A stretch of 64,000 nucleotides of DNA, taken from positions 17,329-81,328 of the forward strand of contig JAJQFD010000018.1 in assembly GCA_021201335.1 (NCBI GenBank). Reading direction: 5' to 3'. This DNA comes from Bacteroides sp. Its GTDB lineage: Bacteria > Bacteroidota > Bacteroidia > Bacteroidales > Bacteroidaceae. This document shows, piece by piece, positions 59,317 to 64,000 of this stretch. The notes beneath the pieces were generated by a model that saw only the letters and a program-made list of their open reading frames with translations, was not told the origin of the DNA and ran no database searches. The position numbers and the translations under genes are program-made. Each line of letters starts with the position of its first letter. Position 1 is the stretch's first letter.

Positions 59317-62300
59317 TTAGAATTTAACATTGACTCCGAAACCGAAAGTACGGTGGGAAGGTAATGAACCATATTCAAATCCCTGGCCATTTCCATTATT
59401 ATAAGAAGACTCGGGATCGATATTCTTTAGTTTAGTATACAACAGGAACAGGTTACGTCCATAGGCGGATAAAGTAAGAGACTGAATCGGCGTTTTAGCA
59501 AACCACTTTTTAGGGAAATTATAAGATAAGGAAACTTCTCTCAATTTTATATAGGAGTTATCATAGATAAATGGTTCGGGAGAGTTTTCCTGGATGGCCA
59601 ACCAGTAAGAATACGGATTGACATATACATCGTTCTGTTCGTAAACGGGTTTACCATCTTTTTCTCCTACTACTTTCACACCCTTACCCAGGAATCCTCC
59701 TGTAGGTGTCCACTCGTCTGTTGGTTTTTTGGCTGCTTTGCGTAGTTGTTCAGACTCATACCATCCTTCTCGTCCTTCCAGTGTATTTTTAGAAGTACCT
59801 TTGGTGTGCGACTGAAGCATACTCATGGAATAAACATCAGCTCCGAACTTCATATCAACCAATACACTCATGGATAAGTTTTTGTAAGAGAATACATTTC
59901 TGAAACCCAGTGTAAAGTCATAGTTACCATTCCCCAGCACAGATACATTTTCATCAAATGTGGGTAAACCATTCTCGTAGATAACTTCACCTGCTTCATT
60001 CCTGCTCATCTTCTTTCCTACGATCACTCCGTATGGCTGACCTTCGCTGGCATAGATATAGGCATTCGCCCAACGAGCAGAAGCCAATTCATAATCCTGC
60101 ACATCTTCATGTAGTTTTACTACCTCATTCTTGTTCTTGGCAAAATTCACATTGGTATCCCAGCTAAAGTTTCTGGTTTTTACCGGTACGGCATTGAGAG
60201 CTACTTCGATACCTTTATTTGAAATTTCACCCGCATTAATCATAGCCCGGTTATAGCCGGTTGACTGGGAAATGGGTAAAGAAAGTATCTGATCTTTCGT
60301 GGTTTGCTGGTAAAGCGTTAAATCAATACCCAAACGGCTATCAAAGAATCTCATATCCAGTCCGACTTCAATCGAATGAGTGGAGGTAGGTTTCAGTTGA
60401 TTGTAAGGAACCACCCCCGACGTAATCTGTCCTAACGGAGTTCCATTTACCGAATAAGTTTTCAATCCATACTCCAAAGAAAGCCTGTAAGGATCGGTAT
60501 CACCTCCTACTTTTGCCCATGAACCACGTACTTTACCAAATGTCAGCCATTTACCATGCTCAAACAGGTTGGAAAAGATAAGGCTACCCGATACGGAAGG
60601 ATAAAGATAAGAACGATTGTCGGGGCTTAATGTGGAAGATACATCATTACGAAGCGTTACATCCACATAAGCCAGGTCTTTATAACCCACACTGGCCTGG
60701 CCAAAGAGGGAACGTACTTCCTTCCGGTTCAGGAAGTGTTCGGTTTCCATTTTACTGTAATTGGTGATATCCTGTAAGTCGGGTACTACCTGCGTTCTGC
60801 CTGACTGCAACATAGATTCAAACCGATATTGCATCAGGTTAGCACCTACGAAACCGGAAATATCAAAATTACCGAACTTTTGCTGGTAACGCAACATGGC
60901 TTCGAAGTTATATTGTCGTACGTTGTTCGTGCGTTCTTTCATTGATCCGTCTGTTACATCCGGCGTATACATCGGAATAAATTCTGTTACCCGGAAATTA
61001 TACGTATCTACACCGGCACGGGCGGTAGCGAATAAATGCTTGGTAAAATAATAGCTAAGTTTTGCTTGTCCGATCCAGCGATCCCGATTCGATTTATTGG
61101 TCATTTCATTGATAATCCAGTAAGGATTGATTCGGTATTTATCCCCGTTCCATTCATTATAACGTCCGGCCTCATCTTTGTAATTAGATGCCAGCCACTT
61201 CTGGTCAAAGTTAGGGGCAATCCCGATGAGTGCATTACCAATGTTATTCGGACTATCCGACAAAGCAGGACGGTTCTTAACTCCTTCGGTAGTATAGGTA
61301 ACTTGCGCATCCACCACTATCTTTTTACCAATCTTGGTATCTCCTTTAAACGTAAAACTCGTACGATTCAAGTCTGATTCAGGCACTATATCCGAGTTGC
61401 GCATATCTGAAATGGAAAAACGGTAAGAACCTTTATCATTTTTAGAGGTTAAAGCGATGGAATTGGTAAAAGTCACACCCGTATCAAAGAAGCTGAGGAT
61501 GTTGTTATTTACATTTCCGTAATTCTTTAATTCCTGGTTATAAATAGGAATCGTCAGGTTGGGATCTAACTTTCCTCCCCAGGCCACCTGAGTCGTTCCC
61601 GATGCATTTTGCCAGTCTAAAGGAGGTTGCCCATTCCTACCCTGACCATATACACGCTGGTAGTCATCAAAATAAGTCAGCAACTTCACCATGCTTACAT
61701 TCGAAGAAACTTCTACTCCAATTCCTTTTCTGGCTTGTGCGGATTTGGTCGTAATTAATACCACCCCGTTGGATGCTTTGGAACCGTAAAGAGCGGAAGC
61801 AGACGGGCCTTTCAGAATGGATATATTTTCAATGTCATCCGGATTTAAAGAAGAAAGCACATCGCCGTAGTCATATCCTCCCCATTTGTCGGCACCTGCC
61901 ATTTCGGTATTATCAACCGGCATTCCGTCGATTACATACAGCGGTTGGTTAGAACCACTTAACTGAGAATTACCCCGGATGATAACGCGAGTAGATCCGG
62001 AAGGACCGGCTGGGGTAGAAGAAATATCCACCCCTGCCACTTTACCTGAGATAGCGGACATCACATTTTGTTCGTTACCTGCTGTCAGACTTTCGTTATT
62101 TACAGAGGCAACCGCGTAACCTAGTGCTTTAGCATCGCGTTTGATACCCAGGGCAGTCACCACTACTTCTTCAATATTAATGGTACTTTCCTGTAGCACA
62201 ATAGACAATTTGGAACGACCTTCTACTTTGATTTCTTCGGTTCTCATTCCAATATAGGAAACTTTCAGTACCGCATTACGGGAAGCTACTCTCAGGGTAA

Positions 62301-62514
62301 AGTTGCCTTCTATATCCGTAATAATTCCCTGATTGGTTCCTTCTTCCCTAATAGTGGCACCGATAATCGGTTCATTCTCTTTATCAGTCACCTTTCCGGT
62401 CACTGTAAAACCTCCCTGTCCCATTGACAACAGTCAACCGAACATGCATAGTATGGTAAAAAAGATCCTTCGCCCGGAAGTTGTCTTTTTCGGTAGTTTT
62501 TCTAGTTGGAACAT
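59317..62514 (-). pseudogene. SusC/RagA-family TonB-linked receptor, in-frame TGA in signal peptide
   Basis: SusC proteins are outer-membrane channels that import oligosaccharides with SusD. The 1065-codon gene starts at ATG 62514; residues 1-26 (MFQLEKLPKKTTSGRRIFFT, then ILCMFG) are a signal peptide that runs into TGA at 62434-62436, where a Trp is expected (CMFG-stop-LLSMGQGG). Beyond it the same frame holds a carboxypeptidase-like domain (GKVTDKENEPIIGATI), the SusC motif EEVVVTALGIKRDAKALGYAV, a plug with GGYDYGDVLSSLNPDDIENI and a barrel ending FGFGVNVKF, unbroken. An internal start after the stop would yield a protein without signal peptide. The partner SusD gene follows. Confidence 0.9.
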
Positions 62515-62555
62515 TTTATTCGTTGTTTTTCAATTAGATTAATTTGTTTTGCTTT

Positions 62556-63709
62556 TCACTTTCGGATATAATAGTGGTTTTTGTATTGGGTCGGCGTCAT
62601 TTTATAAATTCGCTTAAAGGTTTTAGATAGATTGACATAATCTTCATAACCCAGATCTAAATCAATTTCAGTTACACTTTTGGTGCTGGTTAGCAGTTGC
62701 TCGGCAAAGAGTCCGATCCTGTATTCGAGCATATACTGATAGAGAGAATGTCCCACTGTACTTTTGAATCGTTTCTCCAGTACTCTTCGGGATACATGCA
62801 CACGGTCGAGGATTTCCTTAATGGTAACCTGCCGCAGACTATCGTCTTCGATCATTCGTATCACCGATAATACCAGTGGGTCATTAATGGCATATCCTTC
62901 CGTTGATTTTCGCCTTTCGATGCGGGTGGGATTAATCACAATATTAAATTGTGGCAAATCTTTATTGTTGATAATCTGGTGCAATAACTTCGCTGCCTGA
63001 TATCCTCCATTCTCCACATCCAGCACAATAGAAGATAAAGGAGGATCCGACATGTTACACAATATTTCATCATTATCCACACCCAGCACGGCTACGTCTC
63101 CCGGTACGTTGATGTTTTGCATACAACATACCTCGGTTATTCGCAATGCGAATGAATCATCGCAAGCAAACAAGGCAATGGGCTTAGGTAAGCTGAGAAG
63201 CCAATCCTGCAAAGCCGAAAGATCGGACGTGGAATCATAACGTATATTGTGATCTTCATTATAACAATACACGTTTTTCCCCAATTCTTTTAGCCTGGCA
63301 CAAAAGCCTTCTTCTCTTTCACGCGACCATACCGTCGTCCGGGTTCCATAAAAAGCAAAGTCGGTATACCTTTTCTTCAAAAAATAATTTGCTGCCATGG
63401 TTCCGGTTCCCCAATAATCTCCGGTAATGTTCGAAATACCACTAATTCTATCCGTATAATTTTGTAATATGATGGGAATACCTATTGATTTAAGTCGTTG
63501 TATATTTACGTTGGAAAGTTGTCCGATAATTGCATTTGACCCCATTTCTGGGCAATTTTTATGACGGTTTTCTCGTATAGATCATCCCGGGTAAGCGGAA
63601 TTCTGTAAAAACTCCAGTTCCCTACCTCCTTAGAATATCTCAGGAAGCCTTTCAGCAACAATCTGCTGTACTCACTGGTGAAATCGGATAATAGGAGAAT
63701 CTTTAACAT
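62556..63709 (-). pseudogene. XylR-type regulator (periplasmic-binding-like plus AraC domain), frameshift
   Basis: The restored protein is 384 residues. The N-terminal 250 or so are a LacI/XylR-like sugar-sensing domain (MLKILLLSDFTSEYSRLLL, then FACDDSFALRITEVC and VAVLGVDNDEILCN). Two AraC-type helix-turn-helix motifs follow (VTIKEILDRVHVSRRVLEKR and TEIDLDLGYEDYVNLSKTF). The frame breaks at a four-C run on the plus strand (63540-63543); five would give QKWGSNAIIGQL. As written the gene makes 56 native residues only. It precedes the SusC gene by 42 bp on the same strand and probably controls the GlcNAc operon. A TAnnTTTG box lies 49 bp upstream. Confidence 0.88.
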
Positions 63710-63757
63710 GTCTTTCAGGTATTAAACATTGATATAGTGACTGTTAACTGGATAGTA

Positions 63758-63765
63758 CAAATATA
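63758..63765 (-). promoter_or_regulatory. -7 box of the regulator/GlcNAc operon promoter
   Basis: On the minus strand this reads TATATTTG, matching TAnnTTTG, 49 bp before the regulator start. The remaining sequence up to 64000 holds no gene that I can see. Confidence 0.45.
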
Positions 63766-63875
63766 TAGGCCTTTGATTTATGAATAAACGTCAATTTGCG
63801 AAATAAATTTGTGCTTTTGCGTCAATATAAAGATTTAATTCGAGAACGGCAATGGTGGAAGAGTTAAAATAGAAA

Positions 63876-63906
63876 CCAGCTGGCATGAGGGTGTTGTGCC
63901 AGCTGG
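63876..63906 (-). terminator. Hairpin with two CCAGCTGG copies, possible terminator
   Basis: CCAGCTGGCA and TGCCAGCTGG form a 10-bp stem with an 11-base loop. CCAGCTGG is itself a palindrome and occurs twice at 23-bp spacing (63876 and 63899). On the minus strand the hairpin is followed by TTTCTATTTT, a weak T-rich tail, so it may end a gene beyond 64000. Confidence 0.4.
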
Positions 63907-64000
63907 GTAAGGAGGGTAGGGAGTTACCAACGAAAGAATATTTGATATAAGTAAGTAATCAAAATTAAGCAGCAATATGCGAGTAGTTAATGAACAATTC

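Noticed and set aside
50854..62436. UGA read as tryptophan in this organism
   Set aside because: TGA ends several intact genes cleanly (acyl-CoA synthetase at 4233, phosphatase-family gene at 8623, and overlapping ATGA stops before lutB and GH18). A wholesale code change does not fit; nonsense mutation or error is simpler.

Overview
The window looks like a chromosomal segment of a gut-type Bacteroidales bacterium, with Tannerellaceae/Parabacteroides-like gene content. Supporting signs are SusC/SusD and TonB-dependent receptors, a hybrid two-component system, an HU-HIG protein, DUF4294, LutABC beside AldA, and -7 boxes of the Bacteroidetes type TAnnTTTG. Genus is an inference; no rRNA or tRNA gene was recognised.

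Layout. 1-4008: a secreted lipoprotein behind a frameshifted TonB-dependent receptor. 4233-11326 (minus): ADP-forming acyl-CoA synthetase, an M3 peptidase lipoprotein, a membrane endonuclease/exonuclease/phosphatase-family protein and two rhomboid proteases. 11608-13401: argS, its terminator, a 22-bp-period repeat array and a 640-bp imperfect palindrome. 14601-21398: a rhamnogalacturonan/pectin locus with PL11 lyase, a three-domain GH105-acetylesterase-propeller protein and rhamnose mutarotase on the minus strand, divergent from a PL22 oligogalacturonate lyase. 22054-23375: two unknown genes. 23580-27815: aldA and lutABC. 27802-28781: a zeta-toxin/antitoxin-like pair. 28959-33212: a hybrid two-component regulator. 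33316-39789: HU-HIG protein, two nucleotidyltransferase-like genes, DUF4294, a helix-hairpin-helix barrel protein and a radical SAM protein. 39859-46932: sorbosone dehydrogenase-like protein, a second TonB receptor, a SpoU-type methyltransferase, nadA, rdgB and a YitT protein. 46932-49766: leuS. 50221-63709: an N-acetylglucosamine polysaccharide-utilization operon on the minus strand.

How it fits together. The pectin locus should release L-rhamnose. RhaM equilibrates its anomers, rhamnose catabolism (the kinase, isomerase and aldolase are not in the window) yields L-lactaldehyde, AldA oxidises it to lactate, and LutABC oxidises lactate to pyruvate. The last operon binds and imports a GlcNAc glycan (SusC/SusD), cuts it (GH18, GH20), transports the sugar (MFS), handles it (NagX-like) and converts GlcNAc-6-P to fructose-6-P (NagA, NagB), probably under an AraC-type XylR-like regulator.

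Two features stand out. First, twelve genes are interrupted by one small lesion each: eight single-base indels, mostly in homopolymer runs, and four in-frame stop codons, three of them TGA where Trp is expected or plausible. The lesions fall on outer-membrane, glycan-harvest and accessory genes and spare argS, leuS, nadA and rdgB. Whether this is real decay or sequence error cannot be told from the sequence. Second, four intergenic regions carry unrelated degenerate tandem arrays that share a 22-23-bp period and contain short dyad-symmetric cores. I do not recognise a described system that explains them.
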